Source: Pegea sp. RAD2-039 (taxonomy: Eukaryota > Chordata > Thaliacea > Salpida > Salpidae). Taken from it: 64,000 bases of DNA. Numbering within the stretch: the stretch's first letter is position 1; every line of letters begins with the position of its first letter. The stretch covers positions 1-64,000 of the forward strand of contig JAQGEQ010000016.1 in NCBI GenBank assembly GCA_034620365.1. Direction: 5' to 3'. Below, one piece after another: positions 37,351-48,900 of the stretch. The translations under genes were made by a program, and so were the position numbers. The notes under the pieces are model-generated. The model saw nothing but the letters and a program-made list of their open reading frames with translations, was not told the origin of the DNA and did no database searches.

Positions 37351-38972
37351 AGTGGCTGTTGGTCACGTGGTTGTTGGTCACGTGGTCGTTATTCAAGTGG
37401 TCATTGGTCACGTGGTAGTTGGTCACGTGGTAGTTGGTCAAATGGTAGTTAGTCAAGTGGTTGTTGGTCACGTAGTCGTTAGTCACGTGGTTGCTGGTCA
37501 CGCAGTTGTTGGTCACGTGGTTGTTCGTCAAGTGGTTGTTGGTCATGTGGTTTTTGGTAACGTGGTTGTTGATCACGGGGTCGCTGGTAACGTGGTCTTT
37601 GGTCACGTGGTCGTTGGTCACGTGTTGGTTGGTCACGTGGTCGTTATTCAATTGGTTGTTGGTCACGTGCTCGTTGGTCACGTGGTGGTTAGTCAAGTTG
37701 ATGTTGGTCACGTGGTCCTTAGTCAAGTGATTGTTGGTCACGTGCTCGTTGGTCACGTGGTCGTTAGTCAAGTGATTGTTGGTCACGTGCTCGTTGGTTG
37801 CGTGGTTGTTGGTCACGTCGTAAATGGTCAAGTGGTTGTTGATCACGTTGTCGTTAGTCAATTGATTGTTGGTCACGTGGTAGCTGGTCACGTGGTCGTT
37901 AGTCAATTGGTTGTTGGTCACGTGATTGTTGGTCACGTGCTCGTTGGTCACGTGGTCGTTAGTCAAGTTGATGTTGGTCACGTGGTTGTTGGTCACGTGG
38001 TCGTTAGTCAAGTGATTGTTGGTCACGTGGTCGTTGGTTGCGTGGTTGTTGGTCACGTGTTGGTTGGTCACGTGGTCGTTAGTCAATTGGTTGTTGGTCA
38101 CGTGCTCGTTGGTCACGTGGTGGTTAGTCAAGTTGATGTTGGTCACGTGGTAGTTGGTCACGTGGTCGTTAGTCAAGTGATTGTTGGTCACGTGGTCGTT
38201 GGTTGTGTGGTTGTTGGTGACGTCGTAGTTGGTCAAGTGGTTGTTGGTCACGTTGTCGTTAGTCAATTGATTGTTGGTCACGTGGTCGTTGGTCGCGTGG
38301 TCGTTAGTCAATTGGTTGTTTGTCACGTGGTTGTTGGTCACGTGCTCGTTGGTCACGTGGTCGTTAGTCAAGTTGATGTTGGTCTCGTGGTTGCTGGTCA
38401 CGTGGTCGTTGGTCACGTGGTCGTTAGTTAAGTGGTTGCTAATCACGTGGTTGTTGGTCACGTGGTCGTTAGTCAAGTTAATGTTGGTCACGTGGTTGTT
38501 GGTCCCGTTGTCGTTAGTCAAGTGATTGTTGGTCAGGTGCTCGTTGGTCACGTGGTCGTTAGTCAAGTTGATGTTGGTCACGTGGTTGTTGGTCACGTGG
38601 TCGTTAGTCAAGTGATTGTTGGTCACGTGGTCGTTGGTTGTGTGGTTGTTGGTGACGTCGTAGTTGGTCAAGTGGTTGTTGGTCACGTGGTCGTTGGTCA
38701 CGTGGTCGTTAGTCAATTGGTTGTTTGTCACGTGGTCGTTGGTCACGTGGTCGTTAGTCAATTGGTTGTTTGTCACGTGGTTGTTGGTCACGTGCTCGTT
38801 GGTCACGTGGTTGTTAGTCAAGTTGATGTTGGTCACGTGGATGTTGGTCACGTGGTTATTAGTCAAATGGTCGTTGGTCACTGGGTCGCTGGTCACGTGG
38901 TCGTTCGTTGCGTGGTCGTTGGTCACGTCGTAGTTGGTCACGTGGTTGTTGGTCACGTGGTCGTTAATCAAG
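37351..38972. repeat. 15-bp E-box minisatellite, main array (block A)
   Basis: About 108 tandem copies of the 15-bp unit GGTCACGTGGTTGTT, with variants GGTCACGTGGTCGTT, GTCAAGTGATTGTTG and AGTCAAGTTGATGTT. Many units keep the perfect CACGTG E-box, often within GTCACGTG, the CLEAR/USF/TFE-type site. Phase is kept over the whole 1.6 kb with no visible length change, so frames stay open on both strands (minus-strand pentapeptide TN[ND]HV, plus-strand VVGHV). No known protein matches, and no start context, intron or promoter supports a gene. The array ends by running into degenerate 25-bp-type monomers at about 38,975-39,060. Confidence 0.95.
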
Positions 38973-39063
38973 GCGATGATGATAGAGTTAGAGCATGGCG
39001 ATGTTGATGATGACGACACTGTGAAGCGATGACATCACAAGGCAGCAATGATGATGATGTCAG
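38973..39063. repeat. Remnant of the 25-bp CRE-type satellite at the end of the E-box array
   Basis: About 90 bp of degenerate GCGATGATGATG, GATGTTGATGATGACGAC and GATGACATCACAAGGC motifs, recognisable as worn 25-bp monomers, sit between the E-box array and the conserved CRE-array flank. Confidence 0.7.
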
Positions 39064-39890
39064 TTACCTGTAGCGGTAGTTTCTGGTAGATTTGTTTCAA
39101 ATCGAAGCAATTCGCGCTGAATTGCCACTTTTTTTAGCGAGTATTTGCTGCTGCGTCATCAAAGTCACATCTTTGGGTTCTCCTGTGAGGCGATGACGTC
39201 ATCAAGTGATTGTCTTGCTCGAGACTTTTATCAAAATCGGAAGTGATGATTTCAGGTTGAATCCTGAGGTTAAAGACATCCTCTAATGATGATTTCGATG
39301 TTTCGACTTCCATCGCGTTGATGACAATGATGACGTAGATGATGATTAATCTAAATTCCTAAATGTATCCTCGAAACCTTTTTCTGAGGAGTTTTGAACA
39401 TACTTTGGGAACTTGAAGATACTTTGAGGAGCTGAACATACTCTGGTGGTTTATTTTAAAAGATTATGTTCATTACCAACTACCAATCTGTTCTTTTATT
39501 CCTTTTTTAATTTGATGTAAATGTAATTGTTCTGAAACTAATATGCTTCAAATTACTTCAACTTTTAGATGTATCTATATACGTACATTTAAATACACAA
39601 TTTTCATTCAAATTATTTCAAATTCTGATAATTGAACATAAAATAACAATTCTGAAATTCAACGACTATTCAGTTGTTCTTATCTTCTCTACATCACCAA
39701 ATGTTACTTTTTACCACTTTAATATCTTCACGAAGTCATGTTACTATCTAAATCATACTATTTTGTTTGTTCGCTGTAAGAGCTGTCATCTGTAACCAAG
39801 CGCTGAATAAAAGGAATAAATATTGAGACATGAATACAATTTTTTGACAAACAGTTTTCATAAAAATATATTTGTTATATGAGAAAGAAG
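39064..39890. repeat. Third, older copy of the CRE-satellite flank
   Basis: Colinear with 25,345-26,180 and 53,249-54,070 at roughly 85-90% by eye, including GCGATGACGTCATC and TGAATCCTGAGGTTAAAGAC. It is older than the A/B duplication. Here the satellite on its left is the E-box array plus a worn CRE-type remnant instead of a CRE array. Confidence 0.85.
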
Positions 39891-39904
39891 TTTTTACAAC
39901 TTCA

Positions 39905-40145
39905 ATCATATATAAATTCTAAGATAGAAAAACAACTTGAGACTCTAAAACTGAAAAATTGAAAGAAAATTGAAAAATTCTTGAACAAACTCTTGAGACC
40001 CAACCCAAGATCTATGGACATTTTTGTAAATCCCTAAAATACTAAACAAACAATATTAAAGTATTTAGCGATTTAAACATCTGCAAAGTTGCCTTGAACA
40101 TGACGGGATGAACTTTGCGACCTAAACACACTCTGATACTAATCA
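39905..40145. repeat. Diverged direct repeat, left copy
   Basis: About 230 bp from AAATTCTAAGATAG to CACTCTGATACT, repeated at roughly 70% identity by eye at 42,168-42,375 in the same orientation. No terminal inverted repeats are visible. Confidence 0.6.
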
Positions 40146-42167
40146 TTTTTATTATTATTAAAATAAATAATTTTGGGAAATATCTCACAAAAAATATCGT
40201 TGATTCAGATTTTACCAAATAAGCAAAAAATAAAATTGACAATTTATCTTTCTAAAAGCATATTGTAGCATTGTACATCGTTGAATTGATTTAATCGCTA
40301 CAATTACGTCATCGCTCACAAATGTTAGACTTCGTTTGGTGGATATATACGTCAATTTTGGCACAGAAGGAAAGCTATTGGCTCAGTAAGTTCAATAGAG
40401 GCACTTTTGTTAATTTGGAGATGCGACATGCATCGCTACTTAACTAAAAATCTCTCGGAGACAGATGCAGACTGTTTCAGAGAGAAATAAATCTTAGTGT
40501 CTGCGTATTTTTATACTTACACTGTAAAGGAAAATAAGTGAACAATTCAACAATTATTTTTCAATATCAAAACATTTTCTAGCTTCAAGCGGTGCTGTAT
40601 ATGATTACGTCATCGAATAATGACATTCGTACTTTGCTCTACTGTAACAAATCGAATCAAAACGCACCTCCTTAAGTAAGTTTTTGATTGTCAATCTTTA
40701 GTAAACAACAACAATTTCTATTGAGAGCTTTAATTTAATCACTTGGTTTAAATCAACTATAATCTGTGACTTTGTATCTACTAATGTTTGATTAACTGGC
40801 AGCTTTTACTTTGATTTCTAAACCAATTCAAGTTTAATCTTAACATCAATAAGTAATTAAGTTATAAATGTTTGTGTTAACTAAATAAAATTTAATTTAA
40901 AATTTGTTTGAAAGGTTTATTGGTAGTAATTGTTTTATTAAGGCTTATAAGAGTTTAAAATTAATTTGCGTTTCATTTTACTGTCTTTTTTGATATGGAC
41001 ATACGGTTAGTATTATCGATTTCATTTAAAACACACGATTTGTAAGTAGTTTAATAATTCTGGAAATAGATCATTTTCTACTAGCTCACTCACAACTTAG
41101 TATTTGCAGTTAGCATTTGTAAAATGAGTCACGTGGTCAAGTGCTAAAATGCCTTACCTGGAAATGAAATATTTCAAACTGACATGTTTCTGCAAGCAAT
41201 GATGCAGAACGTCAGCTAGTTTTTACTAAGTTTTGCTTTGTACCTGGTTTATGTCATTACTACATCATCAAAAATTACAAATCGATGACTCATGTGATTC
41301 AAGGCTTGATCATAGCCTTGAAAGTGAGTATCGGAATCCATAACACTTTCATCTCACTTCAACATTTATTCAACAACTAGTACTTTTAAAGATTGGGTAT
41401 TGTGACTTGAATAAGGTGACTCAATAAACGATTTTGAAGTTTTATTACGTTGTCTCGATTTAATGCTTCTTTTCGTTTGGAAACCGCAACAAACGAAATC
41501 TAAATTAAACTGATTACTTAAACAGCCTTTTAGAATGAAGTTGGCAGAACCAGGTGATTGGCCCAATAGTGAAAACGTTTTGTCAATCCAAGCTTGAACT
41601 GACGAAGCTGAATTACAAGATATATAATAAAATATAATATTATTATTAAAATGATGTATTCAGCAGTTAGTTTGATGTTTAGTGACATCAGGCGGCTGAA
41701 GTAAAAAAATTATTTAGAATTATTTACGATATTAAACAGGAACAACAAAAGCTAATAACATCAAAAGGTTAACATCAACGCTGTTTAACTGACAAATCTG
41801 ATACAACAACGAAAGAATCTGGAAGAATTATTAGAGGTTGATCTAAAAAAGACTGTACGAAAGTCATCTCAAATCCTTTGAAAGAATTTGACTGAATAAA
41901 ACTCGATTACTACAAATTGTGCCTTATCACTTTAACGCGTTTACTATTCAATACAAATTACTTCAAATTTATTTTTCAAAAATATTTGATGAGATAAATG
42001 AAATGAGCTTTCTTTTCAAATGTGGGATTTGATTCTTCTATTACTTCATCAGATGCGATGTGATGTTATTGTACATTTTTGTTCCACTTGATTTTTCAGC
42101 TTTTTTATAATCATTGAGATAATGATAATAATTATTATTATTATTTTTATAATCACACTCTGATACA
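40146..42167. other. Unassigned insert between the two ~230-bp repeats
   Basis: About 2 kb found only here. No gene is recognised; the minus-strand open stretches at 40,042-40,242 and 41,366-41,566 have no family signature. Contains TACGTCA half-CREs near 40,307 and 40,595, a hairpin at 40,451-40,485 and an AT/TAA tract at 42,110-42,150. Confidence 0.55.
40451..40485 (+). other. Stem-loop with 14-bp stem (12 pairs)
   Basis: TCTCTCGGAGACAG (40,451-40,464) and CTGTTTCAGAGAGA (40,472-40,485) form a 14-bp stem with two mismatches and a 7-nt loop ATGCAGA, followed at once by AATAAA. It could be an RNA hairpin or a DNA palindrome remnant; no transcript is known. Confidence 0.45.
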
Positions 42168-42375
42168 ATCTGTTACAAATTCTAAGATAACTTGAGACAC
42201 TAAACAAGTTCGAGGAACTCTTGAGACCCAAACCAAGATATATAAACAATTTGAGAATCCTACAAACCCAAAGAATCCCTAATTTTTAGAATCTATTTAG
42301 GGGATCTAAACATCTTCTAAGATGCATTGAACATGATGAAATGAACTTTACGACCCAAATACACTCTGATACTCT
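42168..42375. repeat. Diverged direct repeat, right copy
   Basis: Partner of 39,905-40,145, sharing the TCTTGAGACCCAA, GCATTGAACATGATG-like and CACTCTGATACT blocks in order. Confidence 0.6.
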
Positions 42376-42597
42376 AAACATATTCCAGTACCCTAGATCT
42401 TAATCGCCTGATGACGTCATTAGAAGCGTTTGATCATCACATATGAGTGAAGTATGATCGAGGGAAATCGACGAGGTCTTGACGTCAAAGTCAGGGACAT
42501 CCTGTTAAACAAAAACGGTTTAATAGTTTTGCGTGATGATGATGACGTCACAATCAAGTTAAACGATAATCGAAAAATTCTTATTTCGGGTTATTCT
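42376..42597. other. CRE-containing spacer
   Basis: Holds TGATGACGTCAT near 42,412 and a lone GATGATGATGACGTCACAA near 42,535, which looks like a single satellite monomer outside any array. Parts resemble a worn version of the CRE-array flank (AGGGACATCCTG beside GACGTCAAAG). Confidence 0.5.
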
Positions 42598-42741
42598 AAT
42601 AAATTTTACTAATATTTAAATCCCCCAAAATATATAACTCAGGACACACAACACTCTTCAGAACCTTCAATAAGGCCTTAACAGTAACCTCATCATTAGT
42701 TTTAGAGGGTGGTAGATAGGTGCATATAAAAAAATAAAATT
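42598..42741 (-). mobile_element. Scrap of the CR1-like LINE relic
   Basis: Matches 26,461-26,620 of the endonuclease fragment, with a short deletion, in the same orientation. It is part of a third copy of the region whose middle has been lost. Confidence 0.65.
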
Positions 42742-42744
42742 TGA

Positions 42745-42923
42745 TGATGACGAAGTCTGAAACTTTTATATTTTTTTAGTAAATTATTAGTAAATAGATC
42801 ATATTAAAACTTTATCTCTCTATAAAAATTGTTTAGATTGGATTACTTAAAAAATAACATTAATGACCTGATACAGCAGATTGTGTTAAATTTTTTGTAT
42901 GGTTATTGCCATCCTGTGTTTTT
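42745..42923. repeat. Third copy of 28,551-28,727, joined to the start of block B
   Basis: Near identical to 28,551-28,727 and 56,488-56,655. At 42,923/42,924 it switches directly to sequence equal to 13,779 onward, so this is a duplication breakpoint. Confidence 0.85.
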
Positions 42924-45900
42924 CTAAATTCTTACTTCTATTACACATACGTCTTACATTCTCCATTCGTTGCAGCTAAGTAAAAATTTGAAAATAGATA
43001 AAAACAAGCCAAAAGAAACCAGAACTGATTTTAGTGGATGGAGTTAGTGATGAAATTAATCTTTCTATCAAACTTCTGAAACAATAATTTTAATGGATAC
43101 TCTAACATCAATAACTTTATATAATCTCTGATGTCTTTTCACTAATATTTATCGACTTATATTTTCTGTTTAGATTAAGTTTAAAATTTGTTTTATCGTT
43201 CACAATATTTGCTCGTATTCTCTTTTAGTGTTCGATTTTTTCAATGCATTTTCTGCAATTAAAGTTGATTATTAAATACTTCATCTAAATAAAGATTGAA
43301 TATTTTTATGCAATTTTATTGTTAGTAATTGTTACAGATAAAAGCATGTGACTGGTTTTTATTCAATTTAAAAATAAACTTTAAATTGAAGAAGTAAAAG
43401 CAGTATTTCAGCAATTTCTTTTTATTTATTTGTTATTTATGTTAGCTTACATATACAATGACAAAATATTTTTAAACTATGTACAAAAGTATACAGTTTT
43501 ACCAGCAAATAATAAATTGTCTAACTTATATAGTTAGGTAGAGAAATTAATTAAATTAATTGTTTCATGGAACAAAAACTACAACAGTAAAATGCCAGGC
43601 TCCAAAGGTACAAGTGTTATTATTTTAACGCAATAGTAAGAATTAAAAAGTAGATCCAACACTAATTATCAAAAATACATTTTCAAGTCTTAAGACCTCC
43701 TTTTAAACAAGAGATAAATAAACGTTGTAAGGAATCTACCTCACTTACATCAGTCTAAGTTAGATTTTAAAGTAAAGTCTTCTGGACTTATGAAAGATGT
43801 AGAAACTTGAATCAATTCCAAAGCCACTTATTAAAAAGCCTTTTCTCGGATAATATCTCTGTTTATACGTTTCTATATAATATAATTTTTTGTAAATTAT
43901 TCAAATCTTTTCACAGCATTAACTTCAATGATTTTGTAAGGATCGCAATCTTTCGTATCTCCTCTGAGGTTTATCGATTAAACATAACCAGTAAAAGCTG
44001 ATAGCTTTCTCAATAGGATAAAGATGTTTTGAAATTTTATTCCCGACTTCATCACTACTGAAAATGTTAATTTAATTATAGTTAACTTAATTCGAGATTA
44101 TATTGAAGAAGTCTGAATTGAGTAGTTTATTGACAACAATATTTTACAATTTCCAAATTTATTTTATTATTCTTTTATTCTTGATACTATTTATAAACTA
44201 ATATCATTAATTTATAAGAACTGTATAAATTAATATCTGCAGTCAAGCTCAAGTCAACGCTATAATTGCCTTTTTTATATAGACATTTACAAGGACAGTT
44301 TAAGAAGTTTCACTTTCTACATCATAAATGTCGATTCTAATGTTACGATTTGTTTACAAGATAAAGCTGAAAAAGCGTTTTTATTTTAGCGCTATTAAAG
44401 AAGAATTTCGTTTTTTATTTGAGCCACTCAAATTTCATTCTTTAATTCTCAAAACTCTTGGAAATTTAAAAATTTAGACTCGTAACTTAACACATTGTTA
44501 CAAATAATTGTCATTTCGGAAGTATGATCAAACAATAATAAAAACGTTTTGCAAATTTGTATAGAAATTGTTCAGTTTTAAAACGTAAATTAACTATATA
44601 ATTGTAAAAATTTTCCGAAGTTAAGTTATTAAAGGCCACGGAATCTCTCAAGACCTAAAATGGACCCACCACAAATCATTAGTAAATGTAGATCAAATCT
44701 TTGCAATATCCAACCAAAGTAGCAATGATTTCTGTAATCCTAACTTTAGAGAATTGTATTTTATAGAAAATTAAATTTATTGTACATCTTTCAGTGAAAG
44801 ACAGTACATCTTTTTGCAATTCTTATAGAAAAAATAATCAAATTATTTTGTTAGAATTTAATTAATATTAATTAATGTAATCAAAGAAACTCGCTAATAA
44901 TATCGGACAGTAAATATTTTAGACTTTTGCTTATATGAACAAGATCATCTAATTTATAAAAAGATACTTTTATAGGAATTAACATTTAACATCTATTTAG
45001 ATTTATTAGGAAACATGTAGAAATTAAAACTCAAGTCATCACTATAATCGCCTTTTTGTAAGATAGTTGCCTTTTTCACCATTATAATATTATATATAAA
45101 AAAAGTGAATTTGACTTTATTGGAGAAAACTTAAATATGTAAAAAATAAAGATTTAGATAAAATTAAAAAAACTTTTTCTTGTTTCTAGTTGTTTAAGTT
45201 ACGTAAGGTTTAAAATCATAGAAATGAAAGAAATTTTTACTCGAGTCTGTAATTAATAAGAAATAATTTATTAATTAAAAAAGAGAAAAGAGCTAAATAT
45301 TTATAAAGTTTTAAATTCAAAAGATGCTACGTTTCCTCTACTTACTAAGTAGTAGCTACCTTAACAGAGAAATAATATTAAAAAAAAAAGTTTATCGTTA
45401 TAATCATTCTAAATAATTGTTCCCAAATGCTAACCACAGGTTGGAAAATAACTTCTGTAACTTCTTTCACTTCATCAATTTTATCAATTCTAAATCATTC
45501 TTGACATTTTTTTGGTTATAGAACTTCATACTGATTATAATAATACATTCGTTCATTGTTTAACTATTTGTAATATTTAAGCTTGCGTTTTATACTTTAA
45601 AAATTAAATTGATATCTAAAGAGAAAGATTATATGAGATTATATTTGTTTAAGTCAATCGCAACTTTCATATATTATTCAGCTTTCATGATAATAATGAA
45701 AATTAAACAGATAACAGTAAATAAAATGGTTTAAAAGAACTTTTAAAAATTCTAGAAAATGAAAACTTTTATTCACCTTAATACAACAAGTTTAACTTTT
45801 TACATTTTATTCTAATATCTTTGAAATCAGTTTTTCTAAAATCAGACATTATTAATTCTTGATTAAAATTAAAACCTCAAATTATTGTATTATTTATTTC

Positions 45901-48900
45901 TATTTATTTTCTATAAAACGCCAAATTAAGATAAGTTTTCAAGAAATTGGATTGCAGTTTTGTTTTTGATTGGGTTAGTTTTGTATAGTGAACTTGAGTT
46001 TTATATATTATATTTTATTGTTGTTTTTAATAAAAAAAATGTTTAGGAGTTTATCCTTACTTTTTATTTTGATCTAATTTATAATAAACTCTTTTGAATA
46101 AATTTTATTTCTCAAATACTAACATTAAAAAAAAACTACTTATTAATAGTATGTTTTATTTTTTGAACTTGAATTCACATCAAGGCAAACCAAGCGGTTT
46201 TTTTTTGTATTTTGTAAATTATAAATAATTATTTATATTTTGATAAGACATATTTTAATAAACTAATGAATATAAATTTGACAAATTTTTGTAATTGTTA
46301 AAACTAACAAACAGAATTAAATGAATTTAAGAAAAATTTTAGTTTTAACTTCTTTTGATTGTTATAGTTATATAGAAAAGTTTTAACTGTAATAGTGTAA
46401 CAATTTAAGAAATGTTTTAGTTTTAACCCTGTGTGACTTTAAGAATTAATTCAATTTAATTTATTTAGTTATAAATAAATAATTAAAAAATAAATATATA
46501 ATTTTTCATTTTGAAAAATCAGTTTCAAACATTTTTTTATAAAATTGAAAATTACTAACTTCTCATCTTGAATTTTATAATTCAAGGAAAAGATTGAACA
46601 AAAATCAGGTAAAAATTTTCTTTATCATTTAATATTGAACCTCCTAATAAACCTTTGTATTTATTTAAATTGGTTTAAACTAAAACTTATATTTTTCTTT
46701 TAAATAATTTATCTTAAAACCATTTATCTATTTGCCATTATTTATTTTCATAATAAATCACTGAATTTATTCTATTTAAATGGAGAAAAAGACAAAGATG
46801 GAGAATTTTTAACTTTTAACCATAAATAGGAGATCAAATGATTAAATGATATAATTTGGATTCTATTGATATATGTAGCGCTAAACCAAATTGTTTTTTA
46901 TTTTCTATTCTTTGAAATGAAACCTTTTTTAATTTTCAAATTTCAGAAATCAGTTTCAAATTAAAAACTTTTTAATTGAATCATTTTATAAATTTATAAT
47001 TTATTAGTGTCAAATTGTAAAACTTATTTAATTATTTATCGTTTTGCTTAGTTCATTTTTTCTTTTCCTATAAAAATCTGTGAAACCAATAATTAAATGA
47101 TCAATTTATCAATTTTGTTTAAACCTTCATATACTTTAATTATATCATCATTATAACTAATATTTTTTTCTAATCATACTTTTAGGAATTCCTCCAAGAC
47201 TCTTTATAAAACTGATCAATTTTTAAATAAACATTAAAGATTAAATATTGATTTGAAGCTTCTCATAAGAATTTTCTGTATGATGGATATACAACTACTG
47301 TAACAGCAAGAAAAGAAATAATTTCATTAATTGGAGGCAATTAATTGGTTAGTCAAATTCATTTTTAATTATTTAAATTAAGCTTTGCTGATAAACTTAT
47401 CATAATTAGAAATAAATTTCATCTTTACCTGGTTAATAATTTGGATTAGTTTTATTTTTTTTAAATTTATTGTAAACTTCTTTTAAACTTCTTTCAGTTA
47501 GTGTTTTTGTGAATTTTATATATGACTTACTTCAAATTTAAAATTGAGTTGTTGTAATTTTTGCTTTATACATCAAGTAGCTCAGAATAATGTATCTTTA
47601 ACCAAAGCAATTATGATTTTATGTTCATAAGCCTTGTCAGTTAAAAAATCTTTATTGATCCTTATTTTCGTTTTATTTGAACCAAGCTCTGTCTATAACC
47701 ATTATAGTTTTCTAATTTTGTTTTAAAGATATTAAATAGAATTAATATCTAATGAATAGTTGCTATATCTTTCTGCAAATATAAATCTTTACAAAGCTTG
47801 ATTTCTTTCCTAATTTTTCGATTAATTTAATGCAAAGATTTTAAACAATAATTGTTTAAAATAACCGGTTTTTAATTTAAGGTTTTCAGCTTTAAAAAAA
47901 TGATTTTTGAATCGAAATTTAATGATAAACTAGAATTGGGTTCTTATTTAATTTTGCAATTAAGTGATTCCATCAACTGACAAACAATCTGATATGAAAT
48001 GAGGCGATTAATTGCTCTTGATAAATTAACTCAGGCCTGCGATTGGTTCCTTAAAGTTATCAAAATCCTTTGAAATATAAAATAATTTGTTTAAATTGTT
48101 TGTGATTTCCGAATCTTAGATTAAAATTAGAAATGTAATTGAATTGCTTTGTTGCGTAAACATCAGTTAGTTTATTTCTATTTGTAGTCTTGTTTAATGG
48201 TTTTTTGTAAACTATTTTATTTATATGATTATTATCTAGCACTTTATCACTGAATAAGTCACTTTTCTTTGGTCAAACTGTTTGTAGCTTCATTAAATTG
48301 TTAGAAGCTTTCATTTAATTAAATTAAAATATAATAAATTTTTTCAATATTTTATTATTCAATAACATTAATTAAATTTAAATTTATCAAAACAAGAAAC
48401 ATTAAAATTAAATAAAAATATACATATTTCATTTATCACCTGGCGGCTTTTATTTGATCTAAACTGTCAAGAAAAGTTTATATTTTAAATCAACATATCT
48501 ACATATTTCCAATTCAAGTCAATAGAAAGTGAAATTCTTTTAAAATTTTTGACAGTTTTACAATTATCTAATAAATTTGTATTATTTCTTAAAAGCAAAT
48601 TACATTATATTTAAATAATGATGTACAAGAAATAATAGTTTTAAAATGTATTGTTTTTTAATTGGATAATTCTTATTTTAAACTAATTAATCATTATGAA
48701 ATTTAACAATCTTCTTATTTCTAACTTTTCTTGTTAAACTATTTTTTTGACAAATTCAATCTTACTGTTTTGTTCATTTGTTATCAAATCATAATAAATC
48801 ATTCTATTAATTTAAATCACTTATTTATAAAATAACACTTACCACATAAACTATAAAAAACTTCTAAAAAATTTATAAAACATTTTCGTTCAAAAGTTTT

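Larger units (their letters stand above)
13779..38972. repeat. Segmental duplication, block A
   Basis: From 13,779 this block is colinear with 42,924-64,000. The offset is 29,145 at the start, falls to about 27,940 after the CRE array (A's array is ~1.3 kb longer) and to about 27,290 in the E-box repeats (A has extra units). Non-repetitive parts match at roughly 97-99% by eye. Both blocks carry the same order: gene-poor stretch, minus exon, tRNA-Glu, CRE array, LINE fragments, NLK, E-box repeats. The right limit in A is the end of the E-box array near 38,972; in B the window ends before that point. Confidence 0.95.

Noticed and set aside
37349-39019. 556-codon minus-strand frame and overlapping plus-strand frames in the E-box array
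   Set aside because: Openness follows from a 15-bp unit without stops in several frames. There is no start context, splice or promoter support, and the start lies in worn CRE-type satellite. Kept as a repeat, with the coding idea listed only as a test.
39905-42375. A terminal-repeat mobile element bounded by the ~230-bp direct repeats
   Set aside because: The repeats are only about 70% alike, the interior has no recognisable element gene, and no target-site duplication is seen; left as an unassigned insert.
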